This document shows, one piece after another, positions 26,368 through 36,033 of a DNA stretch of 64,000 nucleotides (positions are counted from its first letter, which is position 1; every line of letters begins with the position of its first letter). The notes under the pieces were generated by a model. The model was not told where the DNA came from. It ran no database searches and worked only from the letters and a program-made list of their open reading frames with translations. A program made the translations under genes and the position numbers. Source of the DNA: Bacilli bacterium (GTDB lineage: Bacteria; Bacillota_I; Bacilli_A; RF39; UBA660); the NCBI GenBank assembly GCA_017541325.1, contig JAFXZI010000004.1:59208-123207 (forward strand), in the 5' to 3' direction.

Positions 26368-28156
26368 TAAATAGTGATAATAATTTAGATTTTTTATCAG
26401 TTTTACTTCTTTCAAGATACATTTCTAACATTCTATCATAATCTACTTTTAAAACATCTGTTTTTGGTATTTCTTCTATTGGAATACATTCTGTTGGAAA
26501 CATGTAGCTTTCAACATTATGTTCAGAACAAATGCTGTCTATTTGTGGTAATAATGAATCATTATATGGATAGTTTTCTTTTAATACCACAAACGCAACT
26601 GGTCTTTTAACTCTCTTTTCATCAGGAACCATTACAACTTCACATTGTTCTATTGCTGGATGTAAAGAAACAACTTGTTTAACTCTATCAGGAAATACTT
26701 TAGTTATATTACCTTCGCTATCACGCGAAATTTCAATTCTTCTAATTCTTCCATCAATAAATAGTTGTCCTTCACTATCATAATGAGCCATATCTTCTGT
26801 AACATACCAAGTTACACCATCAGCATCTGTCTCTAAAACTTTCTCCGTTAATTCTGGTTCATTATAATATCCTTTCATAACAGAAGGTGAATATAAATAT
26901 AACTGTCCACTTTGTTCAGGACCTAATTCTTCTTTAGAATCAACATCAACTATTTTAAAAGCATTTCCAACTAATGGTTTACCAACACTTTCGGCTGGAA
27001 CACCTCTTTCATATGTATATCCAAATCCTCCACCAGTTTCAGTTAATCCATAACCTTGACCAGCTTCACAATCAGAATTTAATCTTCTAAATAATTCTTC
27101 TGCAGTTTGTTTTAATTTTGGAGATCTAAAGTCTCCACCAGTAGTAACAGATTTTAAGAAACGTAAGTCTAATCCCTTCATTCCTCTATCAGCAATCATA
27201 TCTTCTAAATATGATGGAATAGCATTCCAGTGATTAAATCTATATTGTCTTAATCTTTTACTCACTTTTTTTGAATTAAATAATGGATCTAAATCAACTG
27301 TTACTCCTAAACACAATGGTTCGTGAATACTATTAAACAAACTATATACAATCCATATTGGTAAAGTTGTAAAAATTGAATCACCAGGAGTAAAGACATC
27401 ACAACTCATACCCATTTGAACAGGCATTGCATTAATATTTTCATTTGTTAACATTGGTCTTTTTGGCTTACCAGTACTTCCGCTTGTTGAAGCAATAACT
27501 ATAACTTCACCATCTTCATAATATGGTAAAACTTCTATATTAGATTTTTTTCCAATTTCTTCAAAAAGATTCCATCTTATACATCTTTCATCACTATTAC
27601 AAGCATTACCAACACTTTTAATAGCCTTAACTAATTTGAATTTTATTTTATCTCCCCAAAATCCAAGTGGCATTGATTCATCTAATGATGCAGCTACGAC
27701 ATGTTCAAAATTCAAATCATCACACATTTCTTTAACTTCTTTATCATAGAAAATGTCGTTAATTACAATTACACTTGCACCAGAATCTTTTAATTCTTCT
27801 CTAATTGATGCTTTATCATGTGATGCACTAATCATAAATGTTGTTGCACCAATTTTATTTAAAGCATAGAAACTAATAATTGCTTCAGGAGTTGATAACA
27901 TAGCCATCGCTACTTTATCTCCAGGTTTAACTCCCATTTCCGCAAAACCTTTAGCTGCTATATCAATTTTTTCAAACAGTTCCCTAAACGTAAATTTTCT
28001 ACCCAAATAATTAATTGCACATGCATCTAAATTATCATCATTACATTCATGCAAAAATTGATAAGCAGACATATGTGGAAGAAGTTTTTCTAATTCAATC
28101 AATTTTTTTAAATTTAATACTTCTTCTCTTAATTGTAAGAATTCTTCCTTAGTCAT
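26351..28156 (-). CDS. Acyl-CoA synthetase-like AMP-binding enzyme
   Basis: A 601-residue ANL-superfamily adenylating enzyme. The N-terminal core (about 40-460) contains the phosphate loop STSGSTGKPK (223-232), GQGYGLTETGGGFGYTYE, and the hinge Asp region GRIRRIEIS. The C-terminal lid carries IPKTDVLKVDY, where the conserved Lys follows Leu. Such enzymes activate carboxylic acids with ATP and CoA. The substrate pocket cannot be read. It stands alone with its own promoter, whose spacer and -10 carry a perfect inverted repeat, suggesting metabolite-responsive repression. Confidence 0.88.
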   Translation of the reverse strand: MTKEEFLQLREEVLNLKKLIELEKLLPHMSAYQFLHECNDDNLDACAINYLGRKFTFRELFEKIDIAAKGFAEMGVKPGDKVAMAMLSTPEAIISFYALNKIGATTFMISASHDKASIREELKDSGASVIVINDIFYDKEVKEMCDDLNFEHVVAASLDESMPLGFWGDKIKFKLVKAIKSVGNACNSDERCIRWNLFEEIGKKSNIEVLPYYEDGEVIVIASTSGSTGKPKRPMLTNENINAMPVQMGMSCDVFTPGDSIFTTLPIWIVYSLFNSIHEPLCLGVTVDLDPLFNSKKVSKRLRQYRFNHWNAIPSYLEDMIADRGMKGLDLRFLKSVTTGGDFRSPKLKQTAEELFRRLNSDCEAGQGYGLTETGGGFGYTYERGVPAESVGKPLVGNAFKIVDVDSKEELGPEQSGQLYLYSPSVMKGYYNEPELTEKVLETDADGVTWYVTEDMAHYDSEGQLFIDGRIRRIEISRDSEGNITKVFPDRVKQVVSLHPAIEQCEVVMVPDEKRVKRPVAFVVLKENYPYNDSLLPQIDSICSEHNVESYMFPTECIPIEEIPKTDVLKVDYDRMLEMYLERSKTDKKSKLLSLFKKRIS

Positions 28157-28183
28157 AATTCCACCCCTTAATTAATGCCCTAT

Positions 28184-28212
28184 ATTTTACATCAAAATAT
28201 GTAAAATGTCAA
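28184..28212 (-). promoter_or_regulatory. Promoter with embedded palindromic operator, acyl-CoA synthetase
   Basis: Minus-strand TTGACA (28212-28207), 17-base spacer, TAAAAT (28189-28184). A perfect inverted repeat, ATTTTACAT (28184-28192) / ATGTAAAAT (28199-28207) with a 6-base centre, covers the -10 and the whole spacer and touches the -35. Confidence 0.65.
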
Positions 28213-28248
28213 TTATAACCTCAACTTTATTATATAAAAAAATAAATA

Positions 28249-28277
28249 AAAAAAACTACACTTTTGTGCAGTTTTTT
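28249..28277 (-). terminator. Terminator of the 28283 gene
   Basis: AAAACTaCAC/GTGcAGTTTT hairpin with a T-run on the minus strand. Confidence 0.65.
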
Positions 28278-28282
28278 ACATT

Positions 28283-28876
28283 TTAATCTATTACAATATT
28301 ATTTTGTCTAAATATTCTTTCTATTCTCTCTAAATAATCAATAGGTACATATAAGATATTTCCTATCTTTACTATAGATGGTCTTCCACTTTTTATTCTT
28401 TTCATAGATATACCATATTTTTCTAAGATTATATCTACTGCTTCTTGTTCTTGTTTACTATTTTTAAGTTCACATTCTATATAATTTTCTAATATATGAG
28501 ACACTTTTTGTTTAATATGGATTTCTTCTTTTCTAGAAAGAGATTTAATATCCATTGTATATGGATTGTATTGAACTTCATGAAATTCAGGAAACATTGT
28601 TGATAAATCTATATCACTTCTTAACTCAATTCCATCTTTAAATACATTAGTTAAGTCTAATAAATATGGATTGTTTTTTTCTTCCTTTGGTATATTTAAT
28701 TCTATTCCATTTAAAAATATATCAGTTAAATCTAAGAAGTATGGATTATCATACTCTTTTTCTTCATATTTTGGAAATACTCCACTTAAATCCATATCAT
28801 ATTCATCAATTTGCTTTTTTCCTGTTCTAATTTTTTCGAGTTCTAATGCAAAATTTTTTAATGCATATTCAGTCAT
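28283..28876 (-). CDS. Hypothetical protein with tandem short repeats
   Basis: A 197-residue protein, not recognised. The first half holds two interleaved repeats: NPYFLDLTDIFLNGIELN recurs as NPYLLDLTNVFKDGIELR, and DMDLSGVFPKYEE recurs as DIDLSTMFPEFHE; a third partial NPYTMDIKSL follows. The second half is helical and basic, with the helix-turn-helix-like stretch LEKYGISMKRIKSGRP and KIGNILYVPIDYLERI. It could be a small regulator with a repeat-built docking tail. It ends with a clear terminator and is probably monocistronic. Confidence 0.7.
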   Translation of the reverse strand: MTEYALKNFALELEKIRTGKKQIDEYDMDLSGVFPKYEEKEYDNPYFLDLTDIFLNGIELNIPKEEKNNPYLLDLTNVFKDGIELRSDIDLSTMFPEFHEVQYNPYTMDIKSLSRKEEIHIKQKVSHILENYIECELKNSKQEQEAVDIILEKYGISMKRIKSGRPSIVKIGNILYVPIDYLERIERIFRQNNIVID

Positions 28877-28954
28877 ATAACCACCTACTCTATAATAAAT
28901 ATACCAATATTATAAGAGAATAACAATTTATTAATAATTTTAATTTACAATTAT

Positions 28955-30172
28955 TTACTTAAATGGATACTTATGAGTTAATTCAAGTACTTCTTCTTTT
29001 AACTTTTTATGTAATTTTAAATCATCTGGATTTTTTAAACATCTACTTATTATTTCTCCTACTTTAACAAAATCTTTTTCTGTAAATCCTCTTGTAGTCA
29101 TTGCAGGAGTACCAAGTCTTATACCACTAGTTACAAATGGTTTTTCTGTATCATATGGAATTGTATTTTTATTAACAGTAATATTAATTGTATCAAGTAA
29201 TTTCTCTGCTTCTTTACCAGTTAATCCAATAGATTTAACATCTACTAACATTAAGTGATTATCTGTTCCTCCTGATACTATTCTAAATCCATTATCTTGA
29301 AGAGTTTTTGCTAGTACTTTAGCATTATTAATAACTCTTTTAGCATATTCTTTAAATTCTGGTTGAAGATCTTCATAAAAACATTCTGCTTTAGCACCAA
29401 TAACGTGCATTAAAGGTCCACCTTGAATTCCTGGGAATACCACTTTATTAATCTTTGTAATTATTTCTTCATTATTAGTAAGTATCATTCCTCCACGAGG
29501 TCCTCTTAATGTTTTATGAGTTGTAGTTGTAACTACATCTGCATAAGGAAGAGGCGATGGATGAAGATCAGCCGCTACAAGACCTGCTATATGAGCCATA
29601 TCTACCATTAAATATGCTCCTACTTTATCAGCAATTTCTCTAAATCTTTTAAAATCAATTATTCTAGAATAAGCAGATGCTCCAGCAATAATCATTTTAG
29701 GTTTTTCACGTAAAGCAATACGTTCTACTTCATCATAATCTATTTCTTCAGTTTCTTTATTAACTGTATAATCTACTATTACATAGTCTTGTCCACTGAA
29801 TGACATTGGATGTCCATGTGTTAAATGTCCACCTTGACTTAAATTCATTCCCATTACTTTATCACCTTGATTTAGTAATGCTCTATATACTGCCATATTA
29901 GCAGCACTTCCTGAATGAGGTTGAACATTTGCATACTTACATTTAAATAATTCAGTTGCATGTTTTATTGCAGTTTCTTCAAAGATATCAATATACTGAC
30001 ATCCACCATAATATCTTTTATTCGGATAACCCTCTGCATATTTATTAGTGAGTATACTTCCTTGTAGTTTTAATACATCTTTAGATACATAATTTTCAGA
30101 TGCAATTAATTCAATATTGTCCCTTTGTCTTCTTTTTTCTTTTCTTAATGCTTGTTCTAAGATCTTATCCAT
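28955..30172 (-). CDS. glyA: Serine hydroxymethyltransferase
   Basis: A 405-residue PLP enzyme interconverting serine and glycine with tetrahydrofolate. Signature segments are [10 protein letters not shown] near the start, [38 protein letters not shown] with the PLP lysine, and [13 protein letters not shown]. The length is slightly short of the usual 410-420 but complete. It follows the P-type ATPase gene by 9 bases on the same strand with an AGGAGG site, so the two are probably co-transcribed. Confidence 0.97.
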   Translation of the reverse strand: MDKILEQALRKEKRRQRDNIELIASENYVSKDVLKLQGSILTNKYAEGYPNKRYYGGCQYIDIFEETAIKHATELFKCKYANVQPHSGSAANMAVYRALLNQGDKVMGMNLSQGGHLTHGHPMSFSGQDYVIVDYTVNKETEEIDYDEVERIALREKPKMIIAGASAYSRIIDFKRFREIADKVGAYLMVDMAHIAGLVAADLHPSPLPYADVVTTTTHKTLRGPRGGMILTNNEEIITKINKVVFPGIQGGPLMHVIGAKAECFYEDLQPEFKEYAKRVINNAKVLAKTLQDNGFRIVSGGTDNHLMLVDVKSIGLTGKEAEKLLDTINITVNKNTIPYDTEKPFVTSGIRLGTPAMTTRGFTEKDFVKVGEIISRCLKNPDDLKLHKKLKEEVLELTHKYPFK

Positions 30173-30181
30173 AAATACCTC

Positions 30182-32758
30182 CTAATCTTCAAACACTTTT
30201 CTAAGTATTGGTTTAGCTACTTCAAAGAAGAAGAAAGCTAATAAGTTAATTAAAATTGTTTTTATAACAATACTAGTTTCAATAGTACTTATACTTATAA
30301 ATTTACCAATAGGTGTTAAGAATACTAATAATTCTACTAAAATAACTGCAATTATACCCATATTCATTTGTTTATTAGCAAAGAATCCTTGTTTTAGAAT
30401 CAATTCTTTTGGATTTCTTGCAATAACAGCATCTACTATTTCTTGAATAATCATAGAAATTAATGCTAAAGTTGAAGCTTGAGCAACTGTAAGTCCACGT
30501 CCTAATACAAAGAATGAGAATAAAACAAATGCTGTTTCAACTATAGATGTATAAACAATAAATGCTTTTACAAAAGGAGTAAACAATGGTTTTTCGATAC
30601 CACGGGGTTCCTTTTTCATAATATTATTTTCTGGTTTTTCAAAAGCTAAACAAATATTAGGAACAGAATCTGTTACTAAATCTACAAATAAAATATGTAT
30701 TGGTAAAAGAATTGTATTTCCTGTAAGCATACCAATAAAAACTGCAAATATTTCTGCAAAATTACTAGATAAAGAGAATATTATATTATTTCTAATATTA
30801 GCAAATATTCTTCTACCTTCTTCTATTGCAACTACTATAGTTGAGAAAGAGTCATCTAGAATAATTATATCGGCAACTGATTTAGTAACATCAGTACCAG
30901 TTATACCCATACCTACTCCTACATGAGCATCTTTAATAGCAGGAGCATCATTTACTCCATCTCCTGTCATTGCAACTACTTTTCCAGTAGATTGAAGAGC
31001 TGCTATTATTCTTCTCTTATGATTAGGGTTTACTCTAGCATAAACACTATATTTATTAACAATATCTACTAATTCTTCATCATCATATTTATCAAGTTCA
31101 TTACCTAAAATACTATGATTTTTATCATCTACTATACCTATTTCCATAGCAATAGCAGTTGCAGTAGCAAGAGAATCCCCTGTAATCATGATTGGTCTTA
31201 TTCCTGCTTCAATACATTTACGAACAGAGTATTCTGCAGTTTCTCTAGGTGGATCTATAATACCTACCATACCAACAAAAATTAAATCTGATTCATAACT
31301 ATCTAATTTTTTAGGATCTACTTCATCTATTTCTTTATAGGCAAAACCAAGTACTCTTAAAGCTTCTTCTGCCATATTTTTATCATTATTAATTATTTCT
31401 TCTTTAGTTTTCTTATCAAGTTTATGTACTTTACCATCATCATATGAAGTACATACTTCAATTAAATTTTCTACACTACCTTTAGTTAAAACATATTTTT
31501 TACCATTAATAACATTAATAGTTGAACTCATTTTTCTTTTACTATCAAAAGGTAATTCATATAGTCTTTCATTTTCTTCCCTTAATTTAGATGGATTAAG
31601 TTTATGTTTTTTTGCATAATCATATAGACAGGTTTCTGTAGGATCTCCTACATAACTATCTTTATCTATAATCCCTTCATTATCTAAAACTGCAATATAA
31701 TTTAACATTTCTTGATTATAGATTATATCTTTTTTAACTACCATCTTATTTTGAGTAATTGTTCCTGTTTTATCAGAACAAATAATATCTGTAGAACCAA
31801 GAGTTTCAATTGCATTCATTTGTTTAACAACAGTCTTTTTCTTAGCAAGATTTCCTATTCCAATAGATAATGTAATAGTAATAACTGCAGGAAGTCCTTC
31901 AGGAATTGCACCTACTGCTAAAGCAATACAAAGTGAGATACTTTCAAGTAATGTATAATGATTTATCATACTATAGATAAATACTATTACTATTATTCCC
32001 ATTATTAAATAAGTAATCTTTTTACTTAATTCTTCTATTTTTATTTGAAGTGGTGTCTTTACTTCATATGGAGTATTTAAAGAAGTTGCAATACTACCAA
32101 GTTCTGTTTCCATACCAGTTTGTACTACTACTGCAATACATTTACCATCAGTAATATTAGTTCCAGAAAATAACATATTAGATTGATCTTGTAAAAGTAG
32201 TTCTCCACTTAACTTATCAATTGATTTCCTAACTGGAACAGATTCTCCAGTTAGTGGTGACTCATCTACTCTTAAATTAACTTCTTCAATTATTCTAGCA
32301 TCAGCTGGAACTTTGTCTCCAGGATTAAGAACAATAATATCTCCAGGCACTAATACTTCTGTATCAATAACTGTTACTTTTCCATCTCTTTTAACAGCAC
32401 AACTACTAGTTGCATATTGCTTTAATCCATCTAATGTAACTTCAGCTTTTTCTTCTTGAATAAATCCCATTAAAGCATTAAGTATTACTACTACAAATAT
32501 TACAATTGTATCAGTATAATCGTGTGATAAAAATAATGCATAAATAAAAGTCAAAATCATTACTCCAATAAGTATTAGAATCATTAAATCATTGAATTGA
32601 TTTAAAAATTTAACTAACTTTGACTTTTTCTTTCCTTCTACTAATTTATTGTATCCATATTTATTTAATCTTTTTTCTGCTTCTTTACTATTAAGTCCGT
32701 CTTTAGATGTATCTAATTCTTTAAGTACGTTTTTTATATCTTCATTATAAAATTTCAT
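30182..32758 (-). CDS. Calcium-type P2A cation-transporting ATPase
   Basis: An 858-residue P-type ATPase: N-terminal actuator with TGESVPV, the M4 motif PEGLPAV typical of Ca2+ (type IIA) pumps, phosphorylation Asp in SDKTGTITQN, nucleotide domain KGSVENLIEVC, hinge GDGVNDAPAIKDAHVG, and about ten membrane helices ending in a short cytoplasmic tail. It resembles SERCA/PMR1-like bacterial Ca2+ exporters. ATG 32758 with AGGTGA is preferred over the in-frame GTG nine bases upstream. The specific cation is inferred from the M4 motif, not proven. Confidence 0.93.
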   Translation of the reverse strand: MKFYNEDIKNVLKELDTSKDGLNSKEAEKRLNKYGYNKLVEGKKKSKLVKFLNQFNDLMILILIGVMILTFIYALFLSHDYTDTIVIFVVVILNALMGFIQEEKAEVTLDGLKQYATSSCAVKRDGKVTVIDTEVLVPGDIIVLNPGDKVPADARIIEEVNLRVDESPLTGESVPVRKSIDKLSGELLLQDQSNMLFSGTNITDGKCIAVVVQTGMETELGSIATSLNTPYEVKTPLQIKIEELSKKITYLIMGIIVIVFIYSMINHYTLLESISLCIALAVGAIPEGLPAVITITLSIGIGNLAKKKTVVKQMNAIETLGSTDIICSDKTGTITQNKMVVKKDIIYNQEMLNYIAVLDNEGIIDKDSYVGDPTETCLYDYAKKHKLNPSKLREENERLYELPFDSKRKMSSTINVINGKKYVLTKGSVENLIEVCTSYDDGKVHKLDKKTKEEIINNDKNMAEEALRVLGFAYKEIDEVDPKKLDSYESDLIFVGMVGIIDPPRETAEYSVRKCIEAGIRPIMITGDSLATATAIAMEIGIVDDKNHSILGNELDKYDDEELVDIVNKYSVYARVNPNHKRRIIAALQSTGKVVAMTGDGVNDAPAIKDAHVGVGMGITGTDVTKSVADIIILDDSFSTIVVAIEEGRRIFANIRNNIIFSLSSNFAEIFAVFIGMLTGNTILLPIHILFVDLVTDSVPNICLAFEKPENNIMKKEPRGIEKPLFTPFVKAFIVYTSIVETAFVLFSFFVLGRGLTVAQASTLALISMIIQEIVDAVIARNPKELILKQGFFANKQMNMGIIAVILVELLVFLTPIGKFISISTIETSIVIKTILINLLAFFFFEVAKPILRKVFED

Positions 32759-32893
32759 ATAGTTCACCTAAAAAAAATATTATCATAAACAAGCCTTTTT
32801 TTAAAGATTATACATGTCAAAAAATGTAATAAATAGTAAATAAAAATAACTATTTAATAATAGTTAGATTATAATTACCTTAGGAGGATAAAA

Positions 32894-33634
32894 ATGGATA
32901 GATTAAAAGATAAAGTTTGTTTAATTACAGGTGCTGCTTCTGGATTTGGTCGCGAAATGACTTTATTGTTTGCTAAAGAAGGAGCTAAAGTAATCGCTGC
33001 TGACTATAATGAAAAAATATTAGATATGTATAGACCAGAAGATGGAGATATTACTCCTGTAGTATGTGATGTTACTAATCATGAACAAGTTATAAATACT
33101 GTCAATTTAGCTAGAACTAAGTTTGGTAGATTAGACGTACTATGTAATAATGCTGGTATTAATAACAAAAAACCATATCGTACACATGAATATCCTGTAG
33201 AAGAATGGGATCAATTATACAACGTATTAGTAAGAGGTGCTTTCTTAGTACTTAGAGAAAGTCTACAATTAATGTTAGAGTCAGGTGGCGGATCAGTAAT
33301 TAATACAGGATCAATTGGAGCATTCCGTGCAACAGTTGGATCTACTGCTTATTGTTCTGCTAAAGGTGCAATCCGTATGATGACTACTAATGCTGCAGCA
33401 GAATATGTAAAAGATAATATTCGTATTAATTCAGTATGTCCAGGAATATTTAATACAGCTATTCTTGATGGTCTTCAACCAGATGTATTAGATGCTTTAG
33501 CTGCTCAAGTACCAATGGGAAAAATTGGAGAACCAATTGATATGGCTTATCTTGCATTATTTTTAGCTAGTGATGAATCTAAATATATTACAGGACAAAA
33601 CTGGTTAATTGATGGTGGAAGAAGTTGTATGTAA
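32894..33634 (+). CDS. SDR-family oxidoreductase
   Basis: A 246-residue classical SDR: TGAASGFG (12-19), CNNAGIN (85-91), catalytic Ser in INTGS, Tyr153-CSA-Lys157 (YCSAK), and the C-terminal GQNWLIDGGRS. Asp39 after the second strand (AADYNE) suggests NAD rather than NADP. A glucose- or hydroxysteroid-dehydrogenase-like assignment is possible but not safe. It is plus-strand, single-gene, diverging from the Ca2+-ATPase gene across 135 bases in which a TATAAT (32870-32875) is visible but no good -35. Confidence 0.88.
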   Translation: MDRLKDKVCLITGAASGFGREMTLLFAKEGAKVIAADYNEKILDMYRPEDGDITPVVCDVTNHEQVINTVNLARTKFGRLDVLCNNAGINNKKPYRTHEYPVEEWDQLYNVLVRGAFLVLRESLQLMLESGGGSVINTGSIGAFRATVGSTAYCSAKGAIRMMTTNAAAEYVKDNIRINSVCPGIFNTAILDGLQPDVLDALAAQVPMGKIGEPIDMAYLALFLASDESKYITGQNWLIDGGRSCM

Positions 33635-33635
33635 T

Positions 33636-33662
33636 AAAAAAAGAGGTTTAAACCTCTTTTTA
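33636..33662. terminator. Bidirectional terminator
   Basis: Palindrome AAAAAGAGGTTT/AAACCTCTTTTT between convergent genes. The minus-strand gene's stop lies in its edge. Confidence 0.8.
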
Positions 33663-34451
33663 TTTTTGTTTATTTTTATTTGATTGAACTATTAATGTAA
33701 TAATAATTGCAGTTACACAAACAATACCAATAGCAAGAACTCCAAATACTAACATATCCTTTTTATCAGAATCTTCTTTATCTTCTTTTTCTTCATCAGT
33801 ATCTTTTTTTGTATCATCCTTTTTAGTATCATCTTTCTTTGAATCATCTTTTTTAGTTGTATCGGCACTATACTCTAACATATCAACAGTTGATTTAACA
33901 AAACTCTTATCTGATTCAGTTAATACTTTACCAGTTGTTTGAAGTCCAAAGGAATATACATAACCATTGTATGAAGTAATATATTCTTCCATATATACTG
34001 TTTTTCCACCAATTGTATCTACAAAATTAATTAAAAGATAAGTATTGTTATCATTTTCATATTTTTTCCATTCATCAGTTGGTAATTGAAGTACAAAAGA
34101 ATCGCCAAATGCTTTTAATTCTTTTTCGGTATAATCCTTCATATTTTTCTTTTCTGGATAAGAAATTTTTCTTACAAAGAATTCTTTATTAAAGTCTTTT
34201 TTATTTAATGCATCTACATAAATATTATTATTATCAAAGATTTCTTTCATTTTATCTTCAGTAATTCCTAGAGAAGAAAGTTCACTATTACCAATATAAT
34301 TATCTCTTGTAAATACATACCATTCATGAGAAAAACCTATATTAACATTTTCATCAACTTTATATTTTTCTACTTCATCATATGATAATGCTAAAGATTT
34401 AACTGGAATAATTGCTAATAATAATATAAATAACCCTAATACTTTTTTCAT
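33660..34451 (-). CDS. Secreted type I membrane protein with Lys-Asp-rich stalk
   Basis: A 263-residue protein: signal peptide (about 1-22, ending ALS), an extracytoplasmic domain (about 25-195) of mixed strands without a recognised fold, a low-complexity KKDD/TKKDD stalk (about 198-228), a C-terminal membrane helix (about 233-257) and a basic tail (NKNKQK). There is no lipobox or LPXTG motif; anchoring is by the C-terminal helix. It follows the YcxB-like gene by 10 bases, at the end of the stress/membrane island. Confidence 0.8.
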   Translation of the reverse strand: MKKVLGLFILLLAIIPVKSLALSYDEVEKYKVDENVNIGFSHEWYVFTRDNYIGNSELSSLGITEDKMKEIFDNNNIYVDALNKKDFNKEFFVRKISYPEKKNMKDYTEKELKAFGDSFVLQLPTDEWKKYENDNNTYLLINFVDTIGGKTVYMEEYITSYNGYVYSFGLQTTGKVLTESDKSFVKSTVDMLEYSADTTKKDDSKKDDTKKDDTKKDTDEEKEDKEDSDKKDMLVFGVLAIGIVCVTAIIITLIVQSNKNKQK

Positions 34452-34461
34452 ATATAATCAC

Positions 34462-34980
34462 CTATTTTAAAATCATAATATTTTTATGATACCTTTCTAT
34501 AGCTTTTATAATTTTATGAGAATCTCTTCTATTAAAATAGAAATAAACCGGAGTATCAGTTAATATTACAACACTATGTTTACCAACTATAACTCCTTTA
34601 ATCTTATTCCATTTGAATAACATTTTTATTTCATAGAATGATTCATCTATTATTCCTCTTTCACCCACAGTAATAGAACTTATAAAATTGTTCCTATATC
34701 TATATTCGTAAGTTGCAACAACTGAAAATATTCTAAAAATATAGATAGTAGCTAGTATTACAAGAAAGATAAAAGCAAATAATGAAATTACTTGATTTTT
34801 ACTATAAAAGAAATAATAACCAATTACAACTAAAGCAATGAAAGAAATGATTAATTCTAAATAGTAATTTAAATATAATTTAGATTTAGTTTTAATAATT
34901 CTTCTCTTGCTTCTAGCAATTCCTCTTGCATCTCCATATATAGTAAAGAAATTAACTGACAAATTAGATTTTATCTTCAT
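34462..34980 (-). CDS. YcxB-like membrane protein
   Basis: A 172-residue protein with a short N-terminal strand region, two membrane helices (about 36-57 and 63-87), and a C-terminal YcxB-like PH-fold domain (about 98-170) with FKWNKIKGVIVGKHSVVI and YFNRRDSH. ATG 34980 after AAAGGTGA is preferred over a GTG three codons upstream. It has a two-gene operon with the secreted protein downstream. A terminator separates it from the SPFH protein gene whose product precedes it. Confidence 0.8.
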   Translation of the reverse strand: MKIKSNLSVNFFTIYGDARGIARSKRRIIKTKSKLYLNYYLELIISFIALVVIGYYFFYSKNQVISLFAFIFLVILATIYIFRIFSVVATYEYRYRNNFISSITVGERGIIDESFYEIKMLFKWNKIKGVIVGKHSVVILTDTPVYFYFNRRDSHKIIKAIERYHKNIMILK

Positions 34981-35036
34981 ACTCTTCACCTTTTATTCTA
35001 TAATGATTGTATCATAATAAATCTTAATAAACAATT

Positions 35037-35060
35037 AAAAAAGAGTGAATATTCACTCTT
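35037..35060 (-). terminator. Terminator of the VWA/XpaC/SPFH operon
   Basis: AAGAGTGAAT/ATTCACTCTT palindrome followed by a T-run on the minus strand; overlaps the stop region of the SPFH gene. Confidence 0.75.
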
Positions 35061-36021
35061 ATTCTTTTGGTTCTGAATTATTAGGGTTATTGTTGTTATT
35101 TATTTGTCCTCCAAACATATTACCCATATTCATTCCCATTACAGTAGCTCCTGCACTATTAGGATTATTTGCAAGATCTTTCATAGCTTCAGCTCTGTTC
35201 AATTGTTCATAAATACTTGCTTCTTCAGCATTAACGCTAGATGCTTTCATCTTGATACCAGTTCTATTTCTCATAGATTCTTTAATTTCTTCTGGTACAT
35301 CTACTCCTGATACAACCACTTTAGTAAGTGCTACTCCTAAATTATCTAATTTTTCAGTAACATTTTCTATAGTTTTTAATCCAATTTCATTTTGTTTTGT
35401 AGAAATCTCATCAAATGAAAGTCCTGAATTAGCTACTTCTGTACTAATTTCAGCTACAATATATGGTCTAACTACTTCTTCTAAGTCATATATTCTAAGT
35501 TCATCTCTATTTCCTAATACTTCAGTTAATAGATTAACTGGATTACTAACTCTAATAGCATATTGTCCCATAATAGATACTTCTATTGGTCCCCATTCTG
35601 GATCTTTATAAAGAATTGGTTTTGGTGTACCAAATTTAAGTCCAACTTGTTCAGCTAAGTTAATATAGATAACAAATTGTTTAGTAATTTCTTCTCCTTC
35701 ATAAGCTATTCTTTTAGCAGCTTGTAGTACTGTTGCTCCAATTCCTTTAAAAATATCTGTTTGGAATAAAGTAGGACTACTAGAATCCATAAAATACATT
35801 CCAGGTTCAGTAACAATATCTTTAATAGCACCATTGTCTATAAAGATTCCACATTCTCCTGGTTCTATAAATACTCTTGATTGATCTACGATTAGACCAT
35901 TGTCTGAAGTAACTCTTTTAATAATTACTCCTTCTTCGAATCCTCCACTTTTAATGACGTCTCTAAACATGTCACCGTGTTGTCCAGTAATTGATGTTTG
36001 AATTGATTTAATTAATCCCAT
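35059..36021 (-). CDS. SPFH/band 7-family protein, YdjI type
   Basis: A 320-residue SPFH-domain protein of the virion-core-like YdjI group. The domain spans about 20-255 (VIIKRVTSDNGLIVDQSRVF, EPGECGIFIDNG, TEPGMYF). A helical stretch (about 255-290) follows, then a Gly/Met/Asn-rich tail. There is no membrane helix. In Bacillus, ydjI is part of the ydjFGHI membrane-stress operon with a PspA homologue and TFIIB-type zinc ribbons; here neither the zinc ribbon nor PspA is visible. The gene is 12 bases downstream of a membrane solute-binding protein gene. Confidence 0.88.
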   Translation of the reverse strand: MGLIKSIQTSITGQHGDMFRDVIKSGGFEEGVIIKRVTSDNGLIVDQSRVFIEPGECGIFIDNGAIKDIVTEPGMYFMDSSSPTLFQTDIFKGIGATVLQAAKRIAYEGEEITKQFVIYINLAEQVGLKFGTPKPILYKDPEWGPIEVSIMGQYAIRVSNPVNLLTEVLGNRDELRIYDLEEVVRPYIVAEISTEVANSGLSFDEISTKQNEIGLKTIENVTEKLDNLGVALTKVVVSGVDVPEEIKESMRNRTGIKMKASSVNAEEASIYEQLNRAEAMKDLANNPNSAGATVMGMNMGNMFGGQINNNNNPNNSEPKE

Positions 36022-36033
36022 AAATACCTCCTA

